This document shows positions 49,553 through 59,466 of a DNA stretch of 60,978 nt, in pieces. This DNA comes from Pseudomonadota bacterium (GTDB taxonomy: Bacteria; Desulfobacterota; SM23-61), in the NCBI GenBank assembly GCA_018819135.1, contig JAHJQK010000042.1, positions 1 to 60,978 of the forward strand, in the 5' to 3' direction. Position 1 is the stretch's first letter. Every line of letters starts with the position of its first letter. Made by a program: the position numbers and the translations under genes. The notes under the pieces were generated by a model. The model made no database searches. It was given only the letters and a program-made list of their open reading frames with translations, and was not told the origin of the DNA.

Positions 49553-50920
49553 ATGAAGAAGTATTTAGCATTGATTGGGGCGATGATTTTAGTCATGGCC
49601 CTGACTTCGCCAGCTCTGGCGGCGGCGGATTGGGCCAAACAGTTTAAGGCTACGTCCGTGTTCCAGATCTGGAGCGTTTGGCTCACCCAACAGGATTTCA
49701 AGACAAATGACGCTGACACCGAGGTTACGACAAAAGGGATCTCCTCCCGAATCAATTTCTTCCTGCAATGGGGCGATCCCAAATATGTGCGCGGTACTAT
49801 CGGATTTGAGGCTGACAGCACGAACTGGGGTGAGAGCGCATGGGATAATACGGGAACAACTGCCAATCCCAGCGGGAGAATGGGTACGAGAAACACCGAC
49901 CAGGTACAGCTCGAGATCAAGCGTGCCTACTTGGAATTCACCATTCCGAACACCCCGATAATTGTGACGCCTGGAATCCAGGGCTTTGCCTACGGCGGCC
50001 GCCTCTTACAGAGTATAGACACGCCCGGATTGAAAGTGACGGCCAACTTCGCTCCTCATAAAATTGAGGCTGCCTGGTTGAGGTATAACGAAACCAGCCG
50101 TACTACCTACGGGGTCAATGACATCTATGGTTTGATCTATGACCTTAAGCAGAAAGAGTTCAACATCAATGCCTTTGGTTTCTACGAAAACGACCTGAGC
50201 AACGCCACATATCAAGACCATCCGTACTGGATCGGCGTCGGCGGCGGATTCCGCCCGGGTAACCTTGCCCTAAGCGGACAATTCGTGTACGTAGGCGGAA
50301 AAAGAGATTATGTTACCGCGACGGACTACGATTACTCTGGTTGGGCGGCTGAACTCTTAGGCCAGGTCAAGATAGGGCCCGGACTTTCCGTAGCCGCGGA
50401 AGGCTTCTATGCCACGGGAAATGACGCCAATGATGCCACAAAAAAGAAGCAGTACTTCCGCCCGGCGGGATCGGAATCCCATTCCAATTTCGGGTTGGGG
50501 CGGACCGTGTTCTTCTTCATGAATTTCAGCCAGCTCGGCAACCAGCACAACAAACAGAGTGATTTTGGCGGCATGTATTACGGCCGGCTCAACGGGATTT
50601 ATAGTCCAATGCCCTGGATGCAGCTGAGCGGCAATTACCTCTACCTTGGCGATACCTCTAAGGGTGACCCGGCGAATGTAGCCACAGGCGGCAACATTAA
50701 TAGCCCCACAGGTGCCACGCAGATTGTGGACAAAGACTTTATCGGCCATGAGATCAACCTGATTACCACGCTGAGAATTTACCAGAACTTTACCTACAAC
50801 ATTGGCATCGGCTACTTTATCCCTGGCGATGTCTATGATGTGTACGACAGCTCCGCCAACAAGACCAAGAATGCTGAAAACGCCTGGGCGGTCAACACTG
50901 GGATGCAGTTGAGCTTCTAA
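49553..50920 (+). CDS. Outer-membrane beta-barrel porin
   Basis: This 455-residue protein has a signal peptide (MKKYLALIGAMILVMALTSP then ALAAA) and a body of alternating hydrophobic/aromatic strands ending GMQLSF with C-terminal Phe, the recognition end for the BAM machine. Aromatic girdle residues and short turns such as GDPKYVRGTIGFEADS fit a monomeric or trimeric porin of deltaproteobacterial type. The ATG at 49553 follows AAAGGAGG; the earlier frame at 49505 has no signal peptide. It may take up small solutes. A strong terminator follows at 50945. Confidence 0.85.
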   Translation: MKKYLALIGAMILVMALTSPALAAADWAKQFKATSVFQIWSVWLTQQDFKTNDADTEVTTKGISSRINFFLQWGDPKYVRGTIGFEADSTNWGESAWDNTGTTANPSGRMGTRNTDQVQLEIKRAYLEFTIPNTPIIVTPGIQGFAYGGRLLQSIDTPGLKVTANFAPHKIEAAWLRYNETSRTTYGVNDIYGLIYDLKQKEFNINAFGFYENDLSNATYQDHPYWIGVGGGFRPGNLALSGQFVYVGGKRDYVTATDYDYSGWAAELLGQVKIGPGLSVAAEGFYATGNDANDATKKKQYFRPAGSESHSNFGLGRTVFFFMNFSQLGNQHNKQSDFGGMYYGRLNGIYSPMPWMQLSGNYLYLGDTSKGDPANVATGGNINSPTGATQIVDKDFIGHEINLITTLRIYQNFTYNIGIGYFIPGDVYDVYDSSANKTKNAENAWAVNTGMQLSF

Positions 50921-50944
50921 CTCTAACGAATTGGGCCAAAGGCC

Positions 50945-50983
50945 AAAAAAAACCCCCGCGGGACACCCCAAGGGGGTTTTTTT
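50945..50983 (+). terminator. Rho-independent terminator after porin
   Basis: AAAAAAAACCCCC pairs with GGGGGTTTTTTT around GCGGGACACCCCAA, with a T run. Confidence 0.88.
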
Positions 50984-51020
50984 ATGAGCTTTCTCCTCCT
51001 AAAGACTGTTTCGCAATTTC

Positions 51021-51243
51021 GTCATGCCCGCGAAGGCGGGCATCCAGTCATGTCAGATCAAGGAATAAATCTTGTCATTTTTATGTTGCCAAACACGTTT
51101 TATAAGGTCAGAGGTTACTCCTACATAAAGCGTTCCATTGCGACGGCTGGCAAGTAGGTAAACGCAAGGTATCTTCGCCATATCAATGTTGTACTGGATT
51201 CCCGCTGAAGTTTACCCTCGCGAAAGCGGGGGCGAGAATGACA
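51021..51243. repeat. Inverted-repeat element with family C ends around a GIY-YIG fragment
   Basis: The left end GTCATGCCCGCGAAGGCGGGC (51021-51050) and right end ACTGGATTCCCGC...GCGAGAATGAC (51193-51243) are inverted family C palindromes. Between them lies only the GIY-YIG fragment on the minus strand. The arrangement looks like a small mobile unit: a nuclease-type frame flanked by the palindromes it might act on, here truncated. Confidence 0.65.
51053..51181 (-). pseudogene. Truncated GIY-YIG endonuclease-like fragment
   Basis: ATG 51181 opens 42 residues with VYLLASRRNGTLYVGVTSD, the GIY-YIG core (here VYLLAS...LYVGVT) of YhbQ-like proteins, then LIKRVWQHKN, and stops at 51053 in the family C repeat. 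Intact members have about 90-100 residues including the C-terminal Glu; that part is gone. It is too short for the standard gene-size cutoff. Probably inactive. Confidence 0.7.
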
Positions 51244-51271
51244 GCCCTTTTTTCTATTATGGCCCAGCCTC

Positions 51272-51814
51272 TTATTTCCCCCAGTCAGATGTTCCCTGGC
51301 CGTCACTATCAAAAGCGGGGCGCAGCGTGATCATGATGGGCCCCAGGTCTTTCTCGGGGAAGATTCCCGGAGCAGGAGTCTTTTGCTGGGAACCAGAATT
51401 GAAGGATAAAGGGAAAACCGCCGGCTGGCTGAAATGGCCGGCCTTATCCTGAATATGGACGGTAAGAGTGAGACTGACAAAATTCAGCCCTTGAACGCCT
51501 ACCGTGTTCAGGTAAATATAACCGGATAAATCCTTGCCGTCGCCCTCTTTGATCTTAGTAATGCTTACCGGGTAAGTCCCGATACCAGGCTGCTCGATCG
51601 TGGCATAAATGTTTTTCATATCGCCATCCGGATCAGAAGCCTTCAGGTAAACCTGCCACGTATCCCCCGGCCTTAGTTTTGGCGAAGCAAAAGACTCGGT
51701 GATCACCGGAACGGATTTTCCATATTTCGCTTCCTTCACTTCCAGAGGGGCCAGGGCGGCACACCCCATAGTCAGGAAGAGCAGAGCAACAACGCTCAAC
51801 ATTTTTTTATACAT
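51272..51814 (-). CDS. Putative lipoprotein of unknown function
   Basis: This 180-residue protein begins MYKKMLSVVALLFLTMGCAA, a signal peptide with a near-lipobox (LTMGC; -3 is Thr), so lipidation at Cys18 is likely but not certain. The rest (LRPGDTWQVYLKASDPDGDM) looks like an immunoglobulin-type beta-sandwich domain with Asp-rich loop. It is in a repeat-rich area, alone on its strand. I do not recognise the family. AGGGGG-type bases stand before the start. Confidence 0.75.
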   Translation of the reverse strand: MYKKMLSVVALLFLTMGCAALAPLEVKEAKYGKSVPVITESFASPKLRPGDTWQVYLKASDPDGDMKNIYATIEQPGIGTYPVSITKIKEGDGKDLSGYIYLNTVGVQGLNFVSLTLTVHIQDKAGHFSQPAVFPLSFNSGSQQKTPAPGIFPEKDLGPIMITLRPAFDSDGQGTSDWGK

Positions 51815-51849
51815 TTTTTAACCCCCTCATCTCTTCCTTAGATTCAATG

Positions 51850-51928
51850 GGACGCAGATTTGCGCAGATAACCCCAGAAACAAAAAAGACGCTATGCGCT
51901 AAGCAACTTTCTGCGTTCATCTGTGTCC
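51850..51928. repeat. Family B inverted repeat, copy B8
   Basis: GGACGCAGATTTGCGCAGATA opens and TCTGCGTTCATCTGTGTCC closes; the interior has AACAAAAAAGACGCTATGCG shared with B2 and B4. Confidence 0.8.
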
Positions 51929-51997
51929 AAAAAAGAAATTCCTTTACAATTAAATTATACCCCTTCATTTTTAAAAACGGCAAGTGGCAAAATGAGC

Positions 51998-52027
51998 TTG
52001 ACATAAGGCCTAATATTCTGATATGAA
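51998..52027 (+). promoter_or_regulatory. Sigma-70 promoter of aminotransferase gene
   Basis: TTGACA (51998-52003) and TATGAA (52022-52027) are separated by 18 bp, 40 bp upstream of the start. Confidence 0.65.
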
Positions 52028-52066
52028 AAAATGTTTTGGATATATGGTTAAAGGAGGTAAGGACTA

Positions 52067-53206
52067 ATGGGCAAACAATACCTGTTGGCGCCAGGACCCA
52101 CACCGGTTCCTCCCGAAGTCCTGCAGCGGATGGCTGAACCCATCATCCATCACCGGTCGCCAGGGTATGAGAAAATATTAGGAGAGGTGCGTGAAGGGTT
52201 AAAATATCTCTTCCAGACGAAAAAAGAAGTATTGATCTTTGCTTCTTCGGGAACGGGGGCCATGGAAGGGGCCGTTACCAATACTCTTTCCGCCGGCGAT
52301 AAAGCGATCGTCATTGAGGGGGGAAAGTTTGGGGAACGCTGGGCGAATATTTGCAAAGCCTACGGCGTGCAAGCGCAGATTTTACCCGTGGAATGGGGAC
52401 AGCCCATTGATCCGGGTTTGATCGCCCAGGCCTTAAAGGCCGACCCATCGGTCAAAGCCGTTTTCACCCAGGCTACCGAGACCTCTACGGGTGTACTCTA
52501 TCCCATTAAGGAGATTGCCGAAATCGTTTCCCGTTATCCGGGAACGATCATGGTGGTGGACGCCGTTTCCCACCTCGGGGCTGTGGAATTACCCATGGAC
52601 GAATGGAAGTTGGACATCGTCGTGGCGGGTTCTCAAAAAGCCTTCATGCTCCCGCCGGGCTTGTCTTTTGCGGCCCTTAGCGATAAGGCCTGGGAGTTCG
52701 TGGCAAAGTCAACCTTGCCTAAGTTCTACTTCGATTTCAAAAAGGAGTTGAAGAACCTGATGCAGAATCAAAGTGCCTATACCCCGGCGGTATCCTTAGT
52801 CATGGGTTTAGCCGAATCGTTGCCAAGGATCCGGAAAGAAGGGTTGGAAAATATTTTTGCCCGCCATGCCCGACTGGCCAGGGCCACCCGTGAGGCCATG
52901 CTGGCTCTTGGTTTAAAACTTTATGCCCCCCAGGCTTACTCCGACGCAGTAACGGCCGTGGTGGCACCCCCGGGAGTAGACGGCCAGAAGGTGGTCAAGA
53001 TCTTGCGGGATAGACACAACCTGACCATTGCGGGCGGTCAAGATCAGGCCAAGGGAAAAATCTTTCGGATTGCCCACATGGGGTACGTGGATAAATTTGA
53101 CGTCATCATGGCTGTGGCCGCAGTGGAAATGACCCTCAAGGAACTGGGCTACGCGGTGGAAACGGGTAAGGGTGTTCGGGCGGCAATGGAAGTTCTATCA
53201 AAATAA
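52067..53206 (+). CDS. Class V aminotransferase (alanine-glyoxylate/serine-pyruvate type)
   Basis: This PLP enzyme transfers amino groups, likely between serine or alanine and glyoxylate or pyruvate. ASSGTGAMEGAVTNTLSAGD binds the PLP phosphate, VVDAVSHLGAVELPMDEW contains the PLP-Asp, and the Schiff-base Lys is in VAGSQKAFMLPPGL. Length 379 residues fits the SGAT/AGT group; phosphoserine aminotransferase is less likely. AAAGGAGGT precedes the ATG at 52067. Promoter at 51998. A family E repeat directly follows the stop. Ordinary gene for C2/C3 amino acid metabolism. Confidence 0.9.
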   Translation: MGKQYLLAPGPTPVPPEVLQRMAEPIIHHRSPGYEKILGEVREGLKYLFQTKKEVLIFASSGTGAMEGAVTNTLSAGDKAIVIEGGKFGERWANICKAYGVQAQILPVEWGQPIDPGLIAQALKADPSVKAVFTQATETSTGVLYPIKEIAEIVSRYPGTIMVVDAVSHLGAVELPMDEWKLDIVVAGSQKAFMLPPGLSFAALSDKAWEFVAKSTLPKFYFDFKKELKNLMQNQSAYTPAVSLVMGLAESLPRIRKEGLENIFARHARLARATREAMLALGLKLYAPQAYSDAVTAVVAPPGVDGQKVVKILRDRHNLTIAGGQDQAKGKIFRIAHMGYVDKFDVIMAVAAVEMTLKELGYAVETGKGVRAAMEVLSK

Positions 53207-53325
53207 TAGGCGATAGGCAATGGGCAATAGGCAATAAAGACAGGTAATAGGCAAGAAGCATTAGGGAAAAAGCGAAATGCCTCTATCCTCTAACCGATAG
53301 CCCATAGCCTCTAACCGATAGCCTA
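53207..53325. repeat. Family E inverted repeat, copy E3
   Basis: ATAGGCGATAGGCAATGGGC left arm and AGCCCATAGCCTCTAACCG right arm, with the same layout as E1 and E2. It fills the aminotransferase-purA spacer. Confidence 0.75.
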
Positions 53326-53334
53326 TTTTTTTAA

Positions 53335-54654
<1,320 letters not shown>

Positions 54655-54698
54655 AACGCTTGATCAATGGAGGAAATCCATTTAGAATAAATTATTCG

Positions 54699-54946
54699 GG
54701 ACACAGATTTGCACAGTTGAACACAGATAAAAAATTTATGAAATTTTAAACCATTTTAAATCTTTTATCTGTACAGAACGACATATATTGTTGCGTATAT
54801 TTCCAATAACCTTGTAAAGCCTGTCATTCCGGGCTTGACCCGGAATCCAGTCTGTTTTCTGGATTCCCGCTTGCGCGGGAATGACGAATTATTAACATTT
54901 ATTTATGGCTTTTTGAATCCGTATTTATCTGCGTTCATCTGTGTCC
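54699..54946. repeat. Family B repeat (B9) interrupted by a family C palindrome
   Basis: GGACACAGATTTGCACAGTTG at the left and TCTGCGTTCATCTGTGTCC at the right are B ends. The interior is split by a block (about 54778-54925) that contains palindrome C4 (54823-54885, GTCATTCCGGGCTTGACCC...GCGGGAATGAC), so C inserted into B. No gene lies in 54655-54958. Confidence 0.75.
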
Positions 54947-54958
54947 AATAAATTTTTT

Positions 54959-55034
54959 GAGCCGTTAGCTCAGTCGGTAGAGCACCTGACTTTTAATCAG
55001 GTGGTCGCAGGTTCGATCCCTGCACGGCTCACCA
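54959..55034 (+). tRNA. tRNA-Lys (anticodon TTT)
   Basis: Acceptor stem GAGCCGT/ACGGCTC; D arm TAGCTCAGTCGGTAGAGCA; anticodon stem CCTGA/TCAGG with loop CTTTTAA, anticodon TTT; T arm GCAGGTTCGATCCCTGC; CCA is encoded. Confidence 0.96.
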
Positions 55035-55040
55035 ATCGTT

Positions 55041-55087
55041 AAAAGGAGTTAGCCCCGCCGGGAGCGTGGTTAACTCCTTTGTTTTTT
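55041..55087 (+). terminator. Terminator after tRNA-Lys
   Basis: AAAGGAGTTA pairs with TAACTCCTTT around a GC-rich loop; a T run (GTTTTTT) follows. Confidence 0.82.
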
Positions 55088-55118
55088 AATTTCATCCGGG
55101 ACTTTAAAAAAGGCGATT

Positions 55119-55204
55119 CACCCCAGAGGGCCCAGAGGAAATTTAAGATAGGATGCGGAAAAACTCCCATCCACCGTCACTGCCGCGCTGTGTTCTCTGT
55201 GGTT
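55119..55204. repeat. Family D inverted repeat
   Basis: CACCCCAGAGGGCCCAGAGG opens and TTCTCTGTGGTTC closes; a short GCCGCGCTGTG piece is shared with family A ends. Reading frames through it create a false N-terminal extension of the next gene. Confidence 0.65.
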
Positions 55205-55249
55205 CAGAAAAATCATTCAATTTCGGTGAAAATAAAAGAGGTTTTAGAT

Positions 55250-56713
55250 ATGGAAGAATGCGTTCATAGAATCAAAGACCCAGGACTCCGGAAATATGAA
55301 TGTTCGATCGAAGAAGCCGCGGGAATGATTCGGGACGGGGCGGTCGTGGCGACTTCCGGAAATATCCTCGCGGGATATCCCAAAGGATTTTTCAAGGGGC
55401 TGGCGGAAAGGATGCGGAGAGGAGAAAAAATAAAAATTGATCTTCTGGCCACAGGGCCTTTAGGTCCCGAAATAGAGGATACCTTGGTCGAAGTTGGCGG
55501 AATCCGGAGGAGGATCGGCAGCGTTGGGTCGAAGTTATTGCGGGACGCGGTCAACAGGAAGGATGTGGGGTTTCTGGAAGGGAAGTCAGGAAAGGTTACC
55601 CAAAACGCCAGGTGGGGGTATTACGGAGACATCGACGTGGCCGTGATCGAGGCGGCAGGGATCAATGAGCAAGGGGAAATCATTCCCGGGATCAGTGTTT
55701 ATGACGCGCCGGATTGGGTTGCCTTGGCAACCCAGGTGATCATTGAAATTAATTTACTGAGGCCGCTGTCTTTGGAAGGTCTTCATGACATATACTCGCC
55801 GGTTAAAAATCATTGGATTCCCTTGACAGATCCGATGGAGAGAATCGGAAAGCCTTGTATCCCTCTGGAGTCAAGAAAAATTGCCGCTATCGTCTTTTCT
55901 CATATTGAAGACCGGGAAATTTCGCCTTCGCGACCCAGCGAGAAGAACCTGCGCCTTGCCAGAAATTTAGGCGATTTCTTAAGGGAGGAAAAAAAGCGGA
56001 AGCATTTTCAGGATGGACTTCCTCCCATAGAAGCGGGGATCGGAGAGGCGATGAATGTCTTTCTCTCTTCCCTCGTCGGTACGGAGTTTCGTTCTTTACG
56101 ATTCTTTTTGGCAGCGGCCACCGACCCCCTCCTGGATTTGATCGATGCCGGTAACGCAACCGCGGTCTCCTGCAACAGCCTTCGTTTCAGCCGTGCGGCT
56201 TTAGCTAAATTGAATTCGAAGATCGATCACTACAAGAAACACATTATCCTTCGGCCGGTAAGCGTTACCAACTCCGCCGAATTGATCAGCCGTTTGGGAA
56301 TCCTGGCCATCAACACCTGCCTGGAAGCAGACCTCCTGGGGCAGGTCAATTCGAGCCATATCCGGGGTTCCCTCCTCATTGGAGGAATCGCGGGATCTTA
56401 TGATTATGCCCGGAACAGTGCCGTGTCCATTTTTGCCCTGCCTTCCCGGTCAAAGGGAGGAATTTCGAACATCGTCCCCCGCGTTTCCCATGTTGATCAT
56501 ACGGAACATGAGGTGGACGTACTTGTAACCGAACATGGGGTAGCCGACCTGCGGAGTTTGGAACCGACAAAAAAAGCATTGGCCATCATAGAAAAATGCG
56601 CCGATCCCGGCGATCGCGATTTCCTAATGGCTTACATGGAGATGTCAAAAAACAACCCTGGCCGTGTTCCGATGGGATTCACCGATCAAACCTGGGATCA
56701 AAGGAAGGTGTAG
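55250..56713 (+). CDS. Acetyl-CoA hydrolase/CoA-transferase family protein
   Basis: This is a class I-type acyl-CoA:carboxylate CoA-transferase (4-hydroxybutyrate/succinyl-CoA:acetate group). ATGPLGPEIEDTLVEVGG, GYYGDIDVAVIEAAGINEQG, the GIGEAMNVFLSSL motif and the C-terminal TEHGVADLRSLEPTKK are recognisable. Length 487 residues from ATG 55250, preceded by AAGAGG; the longer frame from 55079 comes from a terminator and repeat. It may make or consume aryl- or acyl-CoA in step with the neighbouring indolepyruvate oxidoreductase cluster, which runs on the opposite strand. Confidence 0.88.
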   Translation: MEECVHRIKDPGLRKYECSIEEAAGMIRDGAVVATSGNILAGYPKGFFKGLAERMRRGEKIKIDLLATGPLGPEIEDTLVEVGGIRRRIGSVGSKLLRDAVNRKDVGFLEGKSGKVTQNARWGYYGDIDVAVIEAAGINEQGEIIPGISVYDAPDWVALATQVIIEINLLRPLSLEGLHDIYSPVKNHWIPLTDPMERIGKPCIPLESRKIAAIVFSHIEDREISPSRPSEKNLRLARNLGDFLREEKKRKHFQDGLPPIEAGIGEAMNVFLSSLVGTEFRSLRFFLAAATDPLLDLIDAGNATAVSCNSLRFSRAALAKLNSKIDHYKKHIILRPVSVTNSAELISRLGILAINTCLEADLLGQVNSSHIRGSLLIGGIAGSYDYARNSAVSIFALPSRSKGGISNIVPRVSHVDHTEHEVDVLVTEHGVADLRSLEPTKKALAIIEKCADPGDRDFLMAYMEMSKNNPGRVPMGFTDQTWDQRKV

Positions 56714-56730
56714 AAAGAGGTGCCATATTT

Positions 56731-56885
56731 TTATGTCGCCATTTTTATGACCTTAGATACGCTCTCGCTCAGTCCTTCGAGATCAAAGGGCTTGGCCAGA
56801 ACCCCTTTAAAACCGTATTGCTTAAAACCAGAAAAAATAGGATCATTGGAGTAACCGCTCGCCACAAGGGTAAAAGGTTTTAAAA
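56731..56885 (-). pseudogene. Response-regulator receiver-domain fragment
   Basis: The minus-strand frame reads KPFTLVASGYSNDPIFSGFK, then QYGFKGVLAKPFDLEGLSES, matching the last third of a receiver (REC) domain with the conserved Ser (VASGYS) and Lys (LAKPF). The phospho-Asp region and N terminus are missing; the fragment starts right at the iorB stop. It is probably a remnant of a histidine-kinase/REC gene lost by recombination. Confidence 0.65.
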
Positions 56886-57497
56886 TTAATCTTGGACCAT
56901 TTTCCTGCCTTGCTCCAGAGCCTGGAGGTTTGTTTCCAACCTTTTGCCGTTGAAATTCTTGGAGAGGGTCTGGCGAAACTCTTCCAGGCTGAGAGGGAGA
57001 AGGTTCGCTCTTAGGAGGGCTCCGATCATGATCATATTCCCAAGAATAGGTGAACCCATTTCCATCGCCTGGTCAGTGGCAGGGACATAATAGACTTTGC
57101 GGGAAAGAGCCTGGAGGGATTTTTTAATCTCGGCGAATTCCGGATAGGCTTCATTACCAGAAATTACATCCACCGGATAGATGGGGCGGGTATTAACGAT
57201 GACTACGGTTTCAGGGTTCCCGTAATGGGTAAGAACCCGCAGGGCTTCCACGGGCTCCAAAGCCACGATTACGTCGGCTTTCCCCTTGGGAATCAAGGGG
57301 CTGAGCTGCTTTTTCGAGGAAATGCGGATGTGACTCATAACCGAACCTCCCCGCTGGGAGGCGCCGTAGGTTTCACCGATGGTCGTAAAATATCCTTTGT
57401 GGACGAAGGCCTGGCCGATCAGCTGCGAAGAAAGAACATTCCCCTGCCCCCCCACTCCGGTAATGATGAGATTGTAGGAATCTTTTTCCGGGTTCAC
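56886..57497 (-). CDS. iorB: Indolepyruvate:ferredoxin oxidoreductase beta subunit
   Basis: The beta subunit binds alpha to oxidise aryl-pyruvates to aryl-acyl-CoA with ferredoxin reduction. It has the gamma-type domain of 2-oxoacid:ferredoxin oxidoreductases: LIITGVGGQGNVLSSQLIGQ, GETYGASQRGGSVMSHIR and MIMIGALLRANLLPLS. Length 203 residues is typical. It directly abuts iorA (57498) with translational coupling. Confidence 0.94.
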   Translation of the reverse strand: MNPEKDSYNLIITGVGGQGNVLSSQLIGQAFVHKGYFTTIGETYGASQRGGSVMSHIRISSKKQLSPLIPKGKADVIVALEPVEALRVLTHYGNPETVVIVNTRPIYPVDVISGNEAYPEFAEIKKSLQALSRKVYYVPATDQAMEMGSPILGNMIMIGALLRANLLPLSLEEFRQTLSKNFNGKRLETNLQALEQGRKMVQD

Positions 57498-59414
57498 TTA
57501 GTTGATCTCCTCTTTGACAATCGCCTTTTCAGGACAAATATCCGCGCACACGCCACAACCAACGCAGATGACCTCGTCGATTCTGGCCTGGGCCGATTTT
57601 TTATCCCACATCAGGCCCGGGCATTTAAAAACCCGGGTACATAATAGATCGCAACCGCATTCATCCCCGATACAAATTTCCGGATTGACTCTAACCTTGT
57701 AGGGAAGCTTTTCTTCTTTTCCCTTCAGCATCTGACATGGGCGGCGCATAATGACCACTTTAGCGCCTACCGGGTCTTCGAGGGCTTGCAACATTTTTTG
57801 TTTGGTTCCCTCAAGATCAAAGGGGTCCGTAACCGCCACCTTGGCCCCAAATGAACGGCAGACCGCTTCGATATTTACGGGAGAAACTTCTTCCCCCATG
57901 GCGTTCCTGCCCACTCCCGGATGGGGCTGGAATCCGGTCATGGCCGTTGCGCTGTTATCGAGAATGACCATCACTATATTCGACTGGTTGTAACAGGCAT
58001 TGACCAGAGGAGGCATGGCCGCATGGAAAAAAGTTGAATCCCCGCACATGGCCACCACGGGCTGGTCGAAACCAAAGTTGGCAAGTTTCCCAAAACCACT
58101 GGCCAGGCCTGTTCCCGTCCCCATCGCCCCCCCGGTCTTTAAAAGATAATAACCCGCCGGCCCCCGCCCCAGGGCGTAACAGCCAATGTCGTATGTGGCA
58201 AATCCCTGGCGGTTGTCCAGCTGAAGGGCGTTCTTGATGGACCAGTAGGAAGCCCGGTGAGGGCAACCCGGACAAAACCCCAGAGCCCGGCTGGGCAGCA
58301 TCTTCTCAGCCACTTCGACCGCCTGAGCTTCGTACCGCGGGCTGCGGGCTTGATACGGCACATTTAAAATCTTCCCTAAGGCATCGATGACCCGATCGGC
58401 ATTCATCTCGCCGAAGAAAGGAATGTGTTGGGATCTTTTGCCGAAGAAGGTCTTGGGGCCGATTTGACCGGCGGAATCAGCTGCCAGCTCTTTGACGTTA
58501 CCTTCCAAAAAGGAATCGACTTCTTCGACAAATAAAACTTTTGCGGTTTTTTCAAGCTTTTCGATGACCATTTTCGTTGGCAGCGGCCAGGTGGTCCCGA
58601 TCTTGAGAACCCCTACGGCGTCCTCCAGCCCGAGCAATTCCAAGGCTTCCTGGCTGTACAACCAGCCACTCCCGCAGGTGATGATGAGAACCTTGGGTCG
58701 CTCCGGACCTATATATTGGTTGAAGGGGGAGGCGGCAAAAATTTCTTCGAGGCGGATCAGGTTACGGTGGAGCTGGTCGTGTTTTTGGTAAACCGGATGC
58801 GTATTTCTCTGCCTTGTTTTATCAAACCAGGCCCGGCGTCCGTCAGGGGGAGGGAGCGGCCCCAGAGTTACGTTTCCCCGGGCATGAGAAGTACGGGTGA
58901 CCCCTCTCATCAGGCAAACAATACCCATTTCTTCCGAAAGGGCAAAGGCCCATTGGGTCATCTCTTTCGCTTCCTGAAAGGTGGATGGTTCAAGCAGAGG
59001 AAGATCGGCTAATTTGGCAAAGGGTCTGGAATCCTGTTCGTTGCTGCTCGAATGGGCCGAAGGATCGTCACAGGTCACCAGAAGAAGGCCGGCCTCAATG
59101 CCGATAAGGTTCAGGCTCAGCAAATAATCAGAAGCGACGTTCAATCCGTTCTGCTTCATGGCACAAATCGCCCGCAATCCAGAAAAGGATGCGGCGGAAG
59201 CAACCTCCAAGGCGACCTTTTCGTTAACCGACCATTCCACGTAAAGTCCCATAGGTTTGGCTACGGAGGCCAGATTCTCGATAATGTCGGTGGAAGGCGT
59301 TCCGGGATAAGCGGTGCACACCTTGACGCCGGCCTCTAAAGCCCCTCTGGCAATGGCTTCGTTGCCCATGAGTAAAAGTTCTTTTCCGGGTGCGTTAAGA
59401 GCGATGATGGACAT
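57498..59414 (-). CDS. iorA: Indolepyruvate:ferredoxin oxidoreductase alpha subunit
   Basis: This is the large thiamine-pyrophosphate subunit for aromatic 2-oxoacids. The N-terminal pyrimidine-binding domain has LLMGNEAIARGALEAGVKVC, the TPP motif is MCGDSTFFHAAMPPLVNACY, and the C-terminal ferredoxin domain has CIGDECGCDLLC...CPG and CVGCGVCADICPEKA. Length 638 residues. ATG 59414 is chosen; TTG 59420 is possible. It lies 52 bp after the FrhB-like gene on the same strand, so the three are likely an operon for aromatic amino acid degradation or synthesis. Confidence 0.95.
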   Translation of the reverse strand: MSIIALNAPGKELLLMGNEAIARGALEAGVKVCTAYPGTPSTDIIENLASVAKPMGLYVEWSVNEKVALEVASAASFSGLRAICAMKQNGLNVASDYLLSLNLIGIEAGLLLVTCDDPSAHSSSNEQDSRPFAKLADLPLLEPSTFQEAKEMTQWAFALSEEMGIVCLMRGVTRTSHARGNVTLGPLPPPDGRRAWFDKTRQRNTHPVYQKHDQLHRNLIRLEEIFAASPFNQYIGPERPKVLIITCGSGWLYSQEALELLGLEDAVGVLKIGTTWPLPTKMVIEKLEKTAKVLFVEEVDSFLEGNVKELAADSAGQIGPKTFFGKRSQHIPFFGEMNADRVIDALGKILNVPYQARSPRYEAQAVEVAEKMLPSRALGFCPGCPHRASYWSIKNALQLDNRQGFATYDIGCYALGRGPAGYYLLKTGGAMGTGTGLASGFGKLANFGFDQPVVAMCGDSTFFHAAMPPLVNACYNQSNIVMVILDNSATAMTGFQPHPGVGRNAMGEEVSPVNIEAVCRSFGAKVAVTDPFDLEGTKQKMLQALEDPVGAKVVIMRRPCQMLKGKEEKLPYKVRVNPEICIGDECGCDLLCTRVFKCPGLMWDKKSAQARIDEVICVGCGVCADICPEKAIVKEEIN

Positions 59415-59466
59415 GATCAACTACCTCTTATAGGGAATGATGGAACATGGGAATGGTGGAATCCGG

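Noticed and set aside
55079-55249. 57-residue extension of the CoA-transferase
   Set aside because: Overlaps the tRNA terminator and a family D repeat; homology begins at 55250.
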